Source: Mongoliitalea daihaiensis (GTDB lineage: Bacteria; Bacteroidota; Bacteroidia; Cytophagales; Cyclobacteriaceae). Taken from it: DNA of 64,000 nucleotides. Both the position numbers and the translations under genes were made by a program. The notes under the pieces are model-generated. The model saw only the letters and a list, made by a program, of their open reading frames with translations. It made no database searches and was not told where the DNA came from. Shown one piece after another: positions 18,785 to 28,253 of this stretch (its first letter is position 1; every line of letters starts with the position of its first letter). The stretch is taken from positions 4,500,001-4,564,000 of the forward strand of contig NZ_CP063779.1 of NCBI RefSeq assembly GCF_021596945.1, given 5' to 3'.

Positions 18785-20374
18785 TTAATTGCCTCCAAAC
18801 AAGGAATTCTTTGCAGCTATCTGCACCTGCATACTTTCTCCATTTACGGTATCTGAAAAGTCTTGGTTAATTTTCTTTACAAGTTCATCTAATTGATGAA
18901 CTGTAGGATCCTGTAAATATGAATAAGCTATTGCGTCTTGAAGTAATCCTCCCTTTCTTTTTGGGTCAACAGGGATGTACCAAGCAATCCCTTTCAAACA
19001 ATTTTTTTCTACTATTGTGTACAACTCCTGTCCATTTTCTATACGTAGCATACAATCGCTGAGTACCGAGTAGATGGATCTATTGGAGCTTATCTCTTTG
19101 TACAGAAATAAGTCTCGATACTCATTAGAATGAATCGTACAACTAGTTTTAGATTTAAGCACATTCCATTTAAAATCTTCCAAAGGGATCACTTGAGTTT
19201 CCTCATTTAAAAAGCAGGTGTATTCCTTAGCCCTGCTGATGGGCAGCTTACTTTTTAGAGTCTTTAACTTCAGCTTCATTTTGAATCGAAAGTTGGAAAG
19301 GTTATCATATTCCTCGCCAAAAATCTTCTTTCCTTGTAGCCTCGGTTTTAAAAATTCCTTGATCTTATCCTTGAATTTCAACTTAGCAATCAACTGCTCA
19401 GAACCCATGTAACAATCATAGGCTGTACCTATACTGGTGGATAGGGATTTTTTGTACCCATCAGCCCCCCCGGGAGTAAGGTCAAAGCAATGATAACCTG
19501 TTTTGTTCAAATGAACACCTAACATCAAAAACAATAAAATACCAGGAGAATACTTGGAAAACTTGGGGTGGTGGCCATTCAATCCTTGCAAGTACACTGT
19601 ATGTGCATCTTTCATACCTACATTGAAGGAGATCATTTGATCATTGCTCATCAGCACTGTCACATGTAGGCAATTGTTTTCAAATAATCGGAGCAAGAAC
19701 TCCTTTCGTTCCGGTTCGTCCATAAAGTAGGTTTTCCCATAAAAGGCTCCTTTGCGGAAATCATTCAGAAGGATCATTTCATCAAGCAAGGACTCGAACT
19801 GGGCCTGATCGTGAATCTCCAAAAAGTCCAAGGTTCCCAATCGTTTTAATCGGTTCAGTTTTTCTTTTTTGTTTTTTTTCTTCAGTTCTGTTTCCAAAAA
19901 GTCCACTTGATTGACATCCATCAAGGGTTGTTCATATGCTTCGAAAAATAAGTTTTTGCTCCATTTCACGTGCTGTGCAATCGATAAAAAAGATTTACTG
20001 GCAGGGAGGTATTTGAGATGTAGGAGCTTATCTGGAAAAATCTGAAGCCAGTTTGTCAGCAATTTCTCGAGGAATGCCTGCTCTTTTTCAGGCGCAAGCA
20101 TCCAAGTTTGATATTCTGCTAAATCCAAGCCTGCACTTAGCAGTTCCCCGTTTTGTTCAGTGAGCGTCAGTAATCCACTCATGGATTTCCCATCCCAATC
20201 GGTTACAAGAATAACAGGAAAGTCAGGAAAGTTGGAATACCAGTTTAATACAAAATTTCTGGATTGAAACACGCTTGCTCCTGTATCTCTCCATACGGTT
20301 TCCCAAGCAGTTAAAAAATCGCTATTTTCCAGCAATTCTTTTGCAGCTGCTTGTTGATAGATCATCTGCTTCAC
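18785..20374 (-). CDS. CelD/BcsL-type GNAT acetyltransferase, long form (copy 1)
   Basis: A 529-residue protein with the double-GNAT architecture of the CelD/BcsL group (Acetyltransf_6). The N-terminal half shows SVFQSRNFVLNWY and VDFLET-type loops. The core GNAT is at about residues 190-320 (LNDFRKGAFYGKTYF, then YSPGILLFLMLGVHL and DLTPGGADGYKK). It is about 150 residues longer than typical members; the C-terminal extension (about 380-529) is unassigned. Such proteins are usually linked to modification of exported polysaccharides. The stop region shares a bidirectional terminator with the sugar transferase gene, and the start overlaps the deacetylase gene by four bases. A paralogue lies at 21375. 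Confidence 0.78.
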   Translation of the reverse strand: MKQMIYQQAAAKELLENSDFLTAWETVWRDTGASVFQSRNFVLNWYSNFPDFPVILVTDWDGKSMSGLLTLTEQNGELLSAGLDLAEYQTWMLAPEKEQAFLEKLLTNWLQIFPDKLLHLKYLPASKSFLSIAQHVKWSKNLFFEAYEQPLMDVNQVDFLETELKKKNKKEKLNRLKRLGTLDFLEIHDQAQFESLLDEMILLNDFRKGAFYGKTYFMDEPERKEFLLRLFENNCLHVTVLMSNDQMISFNVGMKDAHTVYLQGLNGHHPKFSKYSPGILLFLMLGVHLNKTGYHCFDLTPGGADGYKKSLSTSIGTAYDCYMGSEQLIAKLKFKDKIKEFLKPRLQGKKIFGEEYDNLSNFRFKMKLKLKTLKSKLPISRAKEYTCFLNEETQVIPLEDFKWNVLKSKTSCTIHSNEYRDLFLYKEISSNRSIYSVLSDCMLRIENGQELYTIVEKNCLKGIAWYIPVDPKRKGGLLQDAIAYSYLQDPTVHQLDELVKKINQDFSDTVNGESMQVQIAAKNSLFGGN

Positions 20375-21270
20375 TTTCTAAAATCTTTTTCTTGATTGGG
20401 TTTTAGGACATTTTTTAGAATTTCCCAATAATCTCCCAAAAGCAACTTTGCATGTACAAAATGTTTACTTCCTTTTGTAACGCCTCTTCTTGGAATACTC
20501 AAAGGGTCAAATGAATGATCAAAATTTTTACTTTCAGTAGAAAATGCCAGTTTAATTCCTACTTCTTTTAGCAGATTGATTTCCCGTGTCCCGAAATCTA
20601 ATTGCGGAATACCGTTGGGATAAGCAAAACAGCAAATTTCCTGATTCAGTAGATCACTTAACTGGGTAACGGAATCTTTGATTTCCCATGCTACCCGCTC
20701 ATTTGTTTCATTCTTTAAAATGGGATGATGCATAGTGTGTGCACCTATGGTCACTAGCCCAGATTTATTTAATTCCTGAACTTGCTTCAAATCCATGCCC
20801 AAACGCTTTTTATCCGGTATATTGAACTTCTTTTTATAGGAGGCTATGATGGCATTGATTTCATCTACTGGAAGAGTTTTCAAGATACCTGAAACCTGTT
20901 TTTCATTGATAAAGGTTTGTTTTTGGGATTTCAATCCCATGTAATAGGTTAAAAACTGCTTGTAATCATAACCTTTGATTTCCTGAAACCAAAAGTTTTG
21001 GCCAGTTTGAATGGCATGGGGAGAAACATAGATTGAAACGGGGACTTGGTATTTTTTAATTAATGGAAATAAGTGGGTGTATACGCTTTGATCGCCGTCA
21101 TCGATGGTGATATGGCAGGAGTTTTCGAAAGATTGGAATTCGTAATAATAAGAAAGTAACTTCGATGTACCTATCATCTGGAAGTTAGACTTTAGCATAA
21201 TTAAAATGCTCTCCATCCAACCTTCATTTTTTATTACATGGAAGTTGACAATAGTATTCTTTATTTTCAT
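20371..21270 (-). CDS. polysaccharide deacetylase (NodB-homology, CE4)
   Basis: A 299-residue CE4-type deacetylase. Motif 1 is TIDDGDQ with the catalytic/metal aspartates, motif 2 is HTMHHP with the two zinc histidines, and CFAYPNG supplies the later conserved residues. No signal peptide was seen. It removes N- or O-acetyl groups from a polysaccharide or an intermediate. The stop overlaps the start of the downstream acetyltransferase by four bases (ATGA), so acetylation and deacetylation activities are coupled in one operon. It starts about 105 bases downstream of the second acetyltransferase gene on the same strand. Confidence 0.87.
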   Translation of the reverse strand: MKIKNTIVNFHVIKNEGWMESILIMLKSNFQMIGTSKLLSYYYEFQSFENSCHITIDDGDQSVYTHLFPLIKKYQVPVSIYVSPHAIQTGQNFWFQEIKGYDYKQFLTYYMGLKSQKQTFINEKQVSGILKTLPVDEINAIIASYKKKFNIPDKKRLGMDLKQVQELNKSGLVTIGAHTMHHPILKNETNERVAWEIKDSVTQLSDLLNQEICCFAYPNGIPQLDFGTREINLLKEVGIKLAFSTESKNFDHSFDPLSIPRRGVTKGSKHFVHAKLLLGDYWEILKNVLKPNQEKDFRK

Positions 21271-21374
21271 TAAATCTTCAATTTTAAAAAAACTACCATA
21301 ACTTCTTCAAATCTATAATTTTATATTGAATAAATGATTTTCACTAGTAGTTTTTAGGAACTCTCGTCCAATAT

Positions 21375-22880
21375 TTATTTCAAATTACGAGAGGTATAAA
21401 TTTTGCTAATTTTTTTGTCTTGTTTCAATTGTTCGAGGTCATGTAAAGTTTCTATCGTTCCATGATACCATATACACAAAAGCACTTTATCATCTTTAAC
21501 CATTGTCAGGCATTGTTCTTGATTTTCCAAGCGCTCCAAGGCATCTTCTAAAAATCTCCATCTACTGATTTCCAAACAAGTGTCTGTTACAAATAGAAGA
21601 TTCTTTAATTTTTCAGGGCTTTGTTTGAAGAAACAATTGGAAGCATTTGCTTGTATAAATTGAACGAGGAACTCCCAAGAATGTGTTTTTATAGGCTTAA
21701 AAATATTCCAAGATTGCGTCTTAAAATCTGCTTTTTTCTTGCTTATATCCACTTGAAAAGCCATCGGGCGAATACCCTTGGTTTTTAAATAGTTACGGAA
21801 GCGAATTCTTGCCTTCCTTTTTGCGAGTTCTAATGGATTTTTACTCAGTAATACTTCTTGCATTACTTCTCTTCTATTAGAAAAGCGTTCTTTGTAGGCA
21901 TCATCACCTGGAGATAATTTCAAATCCTGATATCCATGCTCTTGTAAGTAATAGGCTAACATGTACACATGCACTAATCCTGGTGAGAGTTTGGCATGCA
22001 CAGGGGAGTAGGTGATTAAGCCAGCGAGATGGGAGGTTTTCCCAAAATCATCGATCACCATGACAGAGGCGATTAACTCCCCATCCAATTGTAGAATGGT
22101 GGCTTGCAGCACTCCTGATCTGAACCACTTTGCAAATATCTCCTCTTGTTCTGGATCTTTGGCTAAGGGGAATTTATTGAAGGCTGCCCCTTGCCGGAGG
22201 TTTAAGAACACTTGGATATCCGAAATGGATTGGTCAAATTCATTTTGTTGTTCCAATCGAATAAATTGGGTATTTCCTGCTCGTTGAAAGCGGTTGAACT
22301 TGGCCTTGAAATGTCTTTTTCCCAATACCTCTTTGATTCCTTCAGATTGCAAATCCAGAACAGGATTGTTGTGTGACTCTAGTACAGTATATTTTTGAAA
22401 GCTTGCAAGGTTGGCTAGTTCTTGGTAAGACTGTTCTCCCGGTAATGACTTGAGGTTGACGCTATATCCCTTCTCTAAGAGAAGTTTGACAATGCCTTCC
22501 TCCCAGAAAACCCTCAAAAATCCTTCTTTAACAACCCATGTTTGATACAAGGCAAATACAGATCCTGCCCCTACCAAATGATTTCTTTCTTTGCTAGCTA
22601 ATGGATTTGCCAATGAAAGCACACCCATCAATTTATCCTCTGAAAACCCAAACAAGATAACAGGAGAAAATTTAGCAGCATAGACTTCGTACCAATCCAA
22701 TATAAAGGAAGGATGCTGGAAGATGGATGCGCCTGAATCCAGATGAATTAATTCTTTCCATGCTTCTACAAGAGCTGTTTTACTTTTTAATGTTAAAAAT
22801 TCTTTTTCTGTAAAAAGCTTAAAGTATATTGATTTTGACGACTGTGGATATTCATTTTTCATGAAGTGACAATTAAACAA
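21375..22880 (-). CDS. CelD/BcsL-type GNAT acetyltransferase, long form (copy 2)
   Basis: A 501-residue paralogue of the protein encoded at 18785. Shared landmarks are GASIFQHPSFILDWYEVY near residue 53, a NLRQGAAFNKFPLA-type GNAT segment, LSPGLVHVYMLAYYL and DLKLSPGDDAYKERFS. The same C-terminal extension is present (about 370-501). The start may be a few codons later than the MFNCHFM chosen here. The two paralogues bracket the deacetylase gene on one strand. Together they suggest sequential acyl decoration of the same surface polymer, inferred from context. Confidence 0.77.
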   Translation of the reverse strand: MFNCHFMKNEYPQSSKSIYFKLFTEKEFLTLKSKTALVEAWKELIHLDSGASIFQHPSFILDWYEVYAAKFSPVILFGFSEDKLMGVLSLANPLASKERNHLVGAGSVFALYQTWVVKEGFLRVFWEEGIVKLLLEKGYSVNLKSLPGEQSYQELANLASFQKYTVLESHNNPVLDLQSEGIKEVLGKRHFKAKFNRFQRAGNTQFIRLEQQNEFDQSISDIQVFLNLRQGAAFNKFPLAKDPEQEEIFAKWFRSGVLQATILQLDGELIASVMVIDDFGKTSHLAGLITYSPVHAKLSPGLVHVYMLAYYLQEHGYQDLKLSPGDDAYKERFSNRREVMQEVLLSKNPLELAKRKARIRFRNYLKTKGIRPMAFQVDISKKKADFKTQSWNIFKPIKTHSWEFLVQFIQANASNCFFKQSPEKLKNLLFVTDTCLEISRWRFLEDALERLENQEQCLTMVKDDKVLLCIWYHGTIETLHDLEQLKQDKKISKIYTSRNLK

Positions 22881-23297
22881 TTAAGAATAAGCAAATTTAA
22901 TCGATTAGGAAATTGTGTTTGTGACAACAGGCTCAATAAACCTATATTTTTCTTCAAATGTAAGATAATTTATGTAAGGCATTAAATTTAGAAAACGCAA
23001 TTTTCTTTTCAAACGGATTCTTTGGACCTTTGTTCTTTTCTCTGAGTAAGATTTTCATCTGATAATAAATAATTTAACAAGAGCTTTAGCTCCTAATCTC
23101 AGTTTAAAAAATTTACTAAAAAACAATTAATAAGGCTAGCTCACGACTGTATCCGTACACCCATAAATCGACTAAAAAACACTGAGTTATTAAAGACAGG
23201 TAACGGATTACCACCCACTGCTCCTTTTGAGCATTTTTTGCATATTCAATTGCAAAGCTATTGCTAAAAGAGAGTTTATGATGTACTTACTATCTGA
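22881..23297. other. intergenic, no gene seen
   Basis: About 420 bases of AT-rich DNA between an acetyltransferase gene and a GT4 gene, both on the minus strand. It should hold the promoter of the acetyltransferase-deacetylase operon. No structured element was recognised. Confidence 0.45.
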
Positions 23298-24398
23298 TCA
23301 AGGGTTTTCGATGAGTTTATGGTAGACTTCTTCAAATTCTTTTCCCATGCGATCCAAACTAAAATCCTCTAAAATTCGCTGCTTAGATCGTTTTCCCATT
23401 AATCGTCTCTGCTCGGGGTCTTCCAATAACTCATGGATCATCTTTGCAATTTGATTAGGCGATTCATCGGTTATTAGGTATCCGTTGTGATTATGTCGGA
23501 CAATTTCTTTGGTCCCACCCGCATCATTTGCAATCACCGGCTTTCCTAAGGCCATGTATTCCAATATTGAATTAGAAAGTCCTTCACCATTGGGCGAAAA
23601 CAAAACCCCTAAATCGGCGACATTTACCAAGCTTTCAACAAGTGAAGTTCCTTCCATGGGTCTCAAAGAAGGGTAATCTTTGGTAATAGATATACAATTT
23701 TCAAATATCGCTTCATTCCCTCCTTGATAATATCCCACACCTAAAAATAAGGTGTCTTTTCTGTACTTCAATAAAGCCTTTCCTACTTCAAAGAAGCGAA
23801 CATAATCCTTATTTTGAGAGTAAGAGGCTACCATAATAACTGTGAAAGGAAAACATAAATTGAATTTTTGTTTTATTTCAGCGATTTGTTCCAAATTTTC
23901 AAACCTTTTCATATTTAAACCATTGTAAATCACCTTAGACTTTCGAATAGGAGGTCTAAAAGCTTCAATTCCCGCATAGGAGTTTGATAAAACCAAATCA
24001 GAAAATAAAAAATTAATATTGCATATAAATTTTTCACCCCAATCTATACTCGGCGGTGCAGATGTAATTTCACTATCCAAGATTTTGATTTTTGAATAAA
24101 ACACGCGAATCAAAATGCTCATGAAAGCATACTTGTTGCCCCATGCGTGGATTACATCCGGCTTTTCAGCACTTACAATTTTCTTAAACTCAAAAAAGCT
24201 GCTCAAATTTAACTTTGAACTAGATAGTTGATAGTTTTTGACGTTTAACTTATAAAAATTTTCGAATAAGATTTCCGCTTGTTTGGTGACAAGAACTAGT
24301 TCATATCCTTTTTGAGCTTTCAAAAAAGTGATCAGTTCCAATAATCTTCTTTCTTTTCCTCCCGAACTTAGTGTACCAATAAAGAATAGAATTTTCAT
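23298..24398 (-). CDS. GT4-family glycosyltransferase
   Basis: A 366-residue GT-B glycosyltransferase. It starts MKILFFIGTLSSGGKERRL, where the GGKERR loop binds the acceptor/donor. It ends with the GT4 signature: FSPNGEGLSNSILEYMALGKPVIANDAGGTKEIV, with the conserved E-x7-E pair. In-frame ATG codons lie eight codons upstream, but MKILFF is the normal family start. It also forms an ATGA overlap with the small gene upstream. It belongs to the surface polysaccharide cluster and transfers an unknown sugar. Confidence 0.9.
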   Translation of the reverse strand: MKILFFIGTLSSGGKERRLLELITFLKAQKGYELVLVTKQAEILFENFYKLNVKNYQLSSSKLNLSSFFEFKKIVSAEKPDVIHAWGNKYAFMSILIRVFYSKIKILDSEITSAPPSIDWGEKFICNINFLFSDLVLSNSYAGIEAFRPPIRKSKVIYNGLNMKRFENLEQIAEIKQKFNLCFPFTVIMVASYSQNKDYVRFFEVGKALLKYRKDTLFLGVGYYQGGNEAIFENCISITKDYPSLRPMEGTSLVESLVNVADLGVLFSPNGEGLSNSILEYMALGKPVIANDAGGTKEIVRHNHNGYLITDESPNQIAKMIHELLEDPEQRRLMGKRSKQRILEDFSLDRMGKEFEEVYHKLIENP

Positions 24399-24802
24399 GG
24401 ATTTAAATTTATCATTAAACAATCTAATTCTTCCTTAAGTGTCTTTTTAATACAATACAGCCTTCGGTAAATCGAAAAGATTGTGAAGGAAATCTCTGTA
24501 TGCCTAGCCTTTGCCATTTGTTTGTTTTGTTTTTGAGGTGAAGAAAAACAATGTATCAAAAGGAATTTACAATAATGATGCCTAAAGTGCCCAAAGAGTT
24601 TTAATTCTGAAATAAGGCTGAACTTCCCTATACCTGTAGCAAAGGAATTATCGAAGCCTACTAGTTTTCCCCAAGTATCTGTTGAAGACCCTAGGTCATA
24701 GTGGAACATTCTCAAACATGTTCCCACTGAGCGCTTATCGGTTTCTATATAACTAGATGATAAGGACGTTTGAATGAAGTAATTCATTTTTTTTGAAAGC
24801 AA
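24395..24802 (-). CDS. uncertain 135-residue protein upstream of GT4 gene
   Basis: An open frame of 135 codons whose stop overlaps the start of the GT4 gene as ATGA, the same coupling used elsewhere in this cluster. That is the only positive evidence. The protein is rich in cysteine, histidine and serine, has no signal peptide or recognisable domain, and its codon content is less convincing than its neighbours'. It could be a degraded gene or chance. An alternative start is the ATG at residue 6. Confidence 0.3.
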   Translation of the reverse strand: MLSKKMNYFIQTSLSSSYIETDKRSVGTCLRMFHYDLGSSTDTWGKLVGFDNSFATGIGKFSLISELKLFGHFRHHYCKFLLIHCFSSPQKQNKQMAKARHTEISFTIFSIYRRLYCIKKTLKEELDCLMINLNP

Positions 24803-25132
24803 CTAAAATTGGGTTATCAAAAGCTAACTCAGTAACTCAACTAACTTATAGACTTCCGCATCGGAAGGAGAAATTCTACCGCCGATATTGCTGGGTATAT
24901 TTTCAGGTGAAGAAAAGCAACACGGTTATGCGCAAGAATCTAATTTATTTGATACAAAGTGGTAATGATATAGTAGTCGGATGAAGACTGGTCGAAATTT
25001 AGCATGTAATTTTCAATTCTTGGTAATAAAGCTGTTGAATATTTCAAGGAATGCATTTTTTTTATTTAGTTATTAGAGATTATCAACGGAAAGAGCCTAT
25101 TATCAAACATTCTGTACTCGAGGTTAGGAATC
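24803..25132. other. intergenic, possible gene remnants
   Basis: A 330-base spacer with short, interrupted frames on both strands and no complete gene. Together with the poor frame at 24395 it looks like an eroded gene between two glycosyltransferase genes, but no parent family could be named. Confidence 0.35.
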
Positions 25133-26113
25133 CTAATTCATCATTTTTTTGTAAATTTCAATGATTTTTTTTGCTACTATTTTCTCATCAAAGTCCAAGT
25201 CTTGGATTTTCTGTTGTCCTTGAATCCTTCCAAACTTGTCAACGAAATCAATGCATTTTTGGATAGATTTCGCAAAGCCCTGAATATCATAAGGTGCCAA
25301 AAAGCAACCCTCCACGCCACTGGTAGTCTCTTCGACATCTCCTACATTCGTAAAAACAATGGGGCAATTACAGGCGAAACATTCTTTGACAACATTTGGA
25401 GAACCTTCATGGAAGGAAGGCAGCAATAAAGCTGTAGCAGCAGCATAATAATACTTTAAATTTTCTGGTTTCTCCTGAAAGACTGCATGCAATTCAACAT
25501 CTACTCCCTTTTCCTGTAATAAGTTTATTGCAGCTTTTGCCAATGCGTAGTTTTTTTCTGGTCTTGATGGGTTTGCCAAAAAGATAAAATGAAGTTTGTT
25601 TGGATCCCAACTTAAAAAATCTAGTCCACTTTTTCTATCCAAAGGATAAAAGATTTCTGTATTTACACCATTGGATAATATATGGGTAGGCTTATTCCTT
25701 TTCAAGGTGTTTTTCATCTTATGGCTCATGACAATTGCTTCATCATATATATGATTCGCGAAGAAGCGATTAATTGACAGACTAAGCTTTTTACTAAAGG
25801 TTATGTTACCGCTACTGTCTTTATGTCCCATAACATCAGTTCCCATTAAAGTGACTAACAAGGGTATATTTCCTTTAGCCAATTGGGCAACAATGCAAGA
25901 GAAGCCGAAATGTGCATGAATCACATCCACAGGGTGTTTTTGCAAATATTTTTTTATTTTAAAAATATTTTTCATGTATCCTACATAACCTTTACCAAAA
26001 ATAATGAAATGTTCTATTTCCACTCCTTGACGTGACAGACTCTCTGCCTGTAGCTGAATGATTGGATTCAACCCAGCTCTTACATTTCCACTTGAAACAA
26101 ATAAAACTTTCAT
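25133..26113 (-). CDS. GT4-family glycosyltransferase
   Basis: A 326-residue GT-B enzyme. The N-terminus MKVLFVSSGNVRAGLNPIIQLQ has the family start, and VIHAHFGFSC is the conserved mid-domain segment. The C-terminal donor site reads LLLPSFHEGSPNVVKECFACNCPIVFTNVG, with the GT4 E-x7-E glutamates. The length is slightly short for GT4 but all motifs are present. It follows the DUF354 gene by 27 bases on the same strand, so the two are probably cotranscribed. Confidence 0.9.
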   Translation of the reverse strand: MKVLFVSSGNVRAGLNPIIQLQAESLSRQGVEIEHFIIFGKGYVGYMKNIFKIKKYLQKHPVDVIHAHFGFSCIVAQLAKGNIPLLVTLMGTDVMGHKDSSGNITFSKKLSLSINRFFANHIYDEAIVMSHKMKNTLKRNKPTHILSNGVNTEIFYPLDRKSGLDFLSWDPNKLHFIFLANPSRPEKNYALAKAAINLLQEKGVDVELHAVFQEKPENLKYYYAAATALLLPSFHEGSPNVVKECFACNCPIVFTNVGDVEETTSGVEGCFLAPYDIQGFAKSIQKCIDFVDKFGRIQGQQKIQDLDFDEKIVAKKIIEIYKKMMN

Positions 26114-26140
26114 GCTTGTTGAATTTGGAGTTAGTGATGT

Positions 26141-27178
26141 TTATTTAATGAAATTCTCTACAGTAGTTACCATAAAAGCAGTTGTGTCAAGTTTTTCCCG
26201 GAGAATACGTTCTCGTTTTAAGGTATTTTCTTTTTTCAAATCGGTATTTTGTAACAATTCAACTGCTTTTTTTATAGCCTTCTTTTGATCATTTTCACTT
26301 TCCGTGAAATTGAACACCATTTGATATTTACTTTCTAATTCATCTGTATAACCCCGTCCATCATTATCTAAAAAAATAGCACTTGTTCCTAATACAGCGG
26401 CTTCCGACGCCATGGTAGCGCTTTCACCAAACAATAAGGTACTGAAATAAAGTGCGTCATGCATTTTATTTTTTGGTATCGAAATTTGGTATTTTTGTAA
26501 GCTATCAGGGAGTTGTTTTTCTGAGGATATGAAAACCCTGGCATATTTAGCCATTGATTCTATTGCATGAACTTTGTTATCTAAAGACATTCCTGTATGA
26601 CCAAAATCGTGTGCAGCCGCCCAAGACACGAAGCGGACAATCACATAAGGCTCATTTTTCTTAACACCCAAAATATCTAAAATATCTTCTTGTGGATGAA
26701 AATAATTGGGGTGTAGATAAGATAGTTCCATAAAACTATTAAAACGTATTTGTTTTTCTCCCAAATCATTTCTGTAACAGCTAGGAGTAAAAATGTGCGT
26801 AGCATATGGGACTGTTAGCTGATGGTGTAGTTTCGCATGTTCTGTATCACTGAAAACCAAGGATGGTTTGCCCAATAGTTTAGCTACCTGAGAAGGATAG
26901 GGATGTAAAAAATTCAGGAACACATCAGGCTTAAAACGCAATGAAATTCTTAATAATTTAAAATTTGCATAGAGTAAATAGGTAAACTTCCCAAACTTAC
27001 CCTCTTTACCCTTCCCACGATTGATATAGGGTATTTGATAATGATCGAGTAACTGATGTTCAATTTCTTTATTTCTTGACACAAAGAGGATACTGTGCCC
27101 TTTACCTGTCATAATTTTATAAAAATTCCTGAAATAATGAACATGAGCGGGATGATTGATGTCAATTAAAATTCGCAT
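26141..27178 (-). CDS. DUF354-family protein (GT-B-like)
   Basis: A 345-residue protein starting MRILIDINHPAHVHYFRNF, the signature of DUF354 proteins. These have a GT-B / UDP-GlcNAc-2-epimerase-like fold and commonly sit in polysaccharide clusters. Other landmarks are FSDTEHAKLHH, VRFVSWAAAHDFGH and SATMASEAAVLGTSAIFLD, the last resembling the nucleotide-sugar binding loop. The biochemical reaction is not established. It is probably the first gene of a unit with the downstream GT4. Confidence 0.85.
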   Translation of the reverse strand: MRILIDINHPAHVHYFRNFYKIMTGKGHSILFVSRNKEIEHQLLDHYQIPYINRGKGKEGKFGKFTYLLYANFKLLRISLRFKPDVFLNFLHPYPSQVAKLLGKPSLVFSDTEHAKLHHQLTVPYATHIFTPSCYRNDLGEKQIRFNSFMELSYLHPNYFHPQEDILDILGVKKNEPYVIVRFVSWAAAHDFGHTGMSLDNKVHAIESMAKYARVFISSEKQLPDSLQKYQISIPKNKMHDALYFSTLLFGESATMASEAAVLGTSAIFLDNDGRGYTDELESKYQMVFNFTESENDQKKAIKKAVELLQNTDLKKENTLKRERILREKLDTTAFMVTTVENFIK

Positions 27179-27354
27179 GTGAAATGGGTTGGTGAAGAAG
27201 AAACAATTTTAATTCTCTTTATGAGGTTATTCTTTTTTTAATTTGTCGCAATTTAAAAATAAGTCATAAAGTTTCACAAAATAACGAGTTGTCTTTCTTG
27301 TATTGTTCTATGTTTCGATCGCACAAGAAATTTTTTGACTTATTGCCCAAGAAA

Positions 27355-27386
27355 ATTCAAGGGGATTCACATGAATCCCCTTGAAT
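27355..27386 (-). terminator. long inverted repeat after the four-gene cassette
   Basis: A 15-bp perfect stem (ATTCAAGGGGATTCA and its complement) with a two-base spacer, seven bases downstream of the stop of the last cassette gene. The following T-run is weak on the minus strand, but position and stem strength fit a terminator. Confidence 0.6.
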
Positions 27387-27393
27387 GGTTCAA

Positions 27394-27639
27394 TTAATCT
27401 GTCTTTTTATCTATTGGGGAGTCGATGGTCACCTGACTGATACTGCTGATGATGACTCCTGCTGTCAGTAGATGTACAGCAACTGTTGTTAGGACAGTAG
27501 GAACTGAAACAGGAGCCGTGAGGATTGCTCCTCCTACTCCTGCTAAGATCATCCCCAATTGACCTAGCTTTTGAAAGAACGGCGGGGTAGGCTTTTGCCA
27601 CCTTGTCCTGAGTTCTGATAACATTTTATTTACTTCCAT
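27394..27639 (-). CDS. small two-helix membrane protein of the cassette
   Basis: An 81-residue protein with a basic N-terminal segment (RTRWQKPTPPFFQK) and two hydrophobic stretches (about 29-45 and 50-68) separated by a short proline/valine turn. A start five codons later (MLSELR) is possible. The layout resembles small holins, but no family match is claimed. It is the last gene of a four-gene set (28254, 27834, 27653, 27394) on the same strand with tiny gaps or overlaps. Confidence 0.65.
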   Translation of the reverse strand: MEVNKMLSELRTRWQKPTPPFFQKLGQLGMILAGVGGAILTAPVSVPTVLTTVAVHLLTAGVIISSISQVTIDSPIDKKTD

Positions 27640-27652
27640 ATCATTTTTTGGT

Positions 27653-27850
27653 TTAGGATTTTGAAATTTTAAGTTCTAACTCCGTTTGTTTGGCTTTTAA
27701 ACCAATACAGAGTGCTCTCAGGTCGCCGTAATCTTTTTTCAGATCTCGGATATCCTGAACCAATAGCTTTAGAAAGTAGGCGATGATGGAGAGGAGGAGT
27801 GACATCACTCCTCCCAATCCGAAGACCAATAAACTAATCTGCCAGTCCAT
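27653..27850 (-). CDS. small membrane-anchored coiled-coil protein
   Basis: A 65-residue protein from ATG 27850: one transmembrane helix (about 5-32), then a charged helix (QDIRDLKKDYGDLRALCIG...) to the end that should form a coiled coil. A longer frame beginning at 27913 would overlap the upstream gene by 80 bases, so the internal start (17-base overlap) was chosen. The shape resembles phage i-spanin or holin-associated proteins, which is inference from architecture only. Confidence 0.6.
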   Translation of the reverse strand: MDWQISLLVFGLGGVMSLLLSIIAYFLKLLVQDIRDLKKDYGDLRALCIGLKAKQTELELKISKS

Positions 27851-28250
27851 CACTTGCAAAGCATTGTTGCATTCCCCTACTAATCTCAAGCCATACCTGA
27901 TCGCCCGAAGCAAAACTAGCTTCCAATTTTTCCATAAATTTTAAGGTGGCTAGTTTGGAGAATTTAGCCTCATGATTCCAATAAAGCACTGGAGCTATGC
28001 TCTTTTTGGGCATAATTTTTCCATTCTTTAAAGGTCTGAACCTAAACTTCTCTGGCCCTGGGCAATAGATTTCTATATACCAACCTATTTTCTCGCAGTA
28101 GCGAAGGAGCAACTGGTATTTTCCCTCCTTCAACCAAGGAGCTTTGAAGGCTTGGGGATTTTCCAAAGTTTTGGAAATAGTCTTCCCATTCATTTTAATT
28201 AGCCCAAGCGTTCTATTCTCCTCATATTGCCTGAAGAGCTGCAAAATCAT
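27834..28250 (-). CDS. DUF5675-like protein
   Basis: A 138-residue protein. The start MILQLFRQYEENRTLGLIKMNGK, then SKTLENPQAF and KEGKYQLLLRY, match the pattern of DUF5675 proteins: a short beta-rich fold with an early TLG motif, then a conserved LE..W/P and an EG.Y segment. DUF5675 members occur in phages and in phage-like or effector-associated loci. It starts three bases after the stop of the 248-residue gene and overlaps the next small gene by 17 bases, so the set is an operon. Family call from memory of motif layout. Confidence 0.6.
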   Translation of the reverse strand: MILQLFRQYEENRTLGLIKMNGKTISKTLENPQAFKAPWLKEGKYQLLLRYCEKIGWYIEIYCPGPEKFRFRPLKNGKIMPKKSIAPVLYWNHEAKFSKLATLKFMEKLEASFASGDQVWLEISRGMQQCFASDGLAD

Positions 28251-28253
28251 GGC

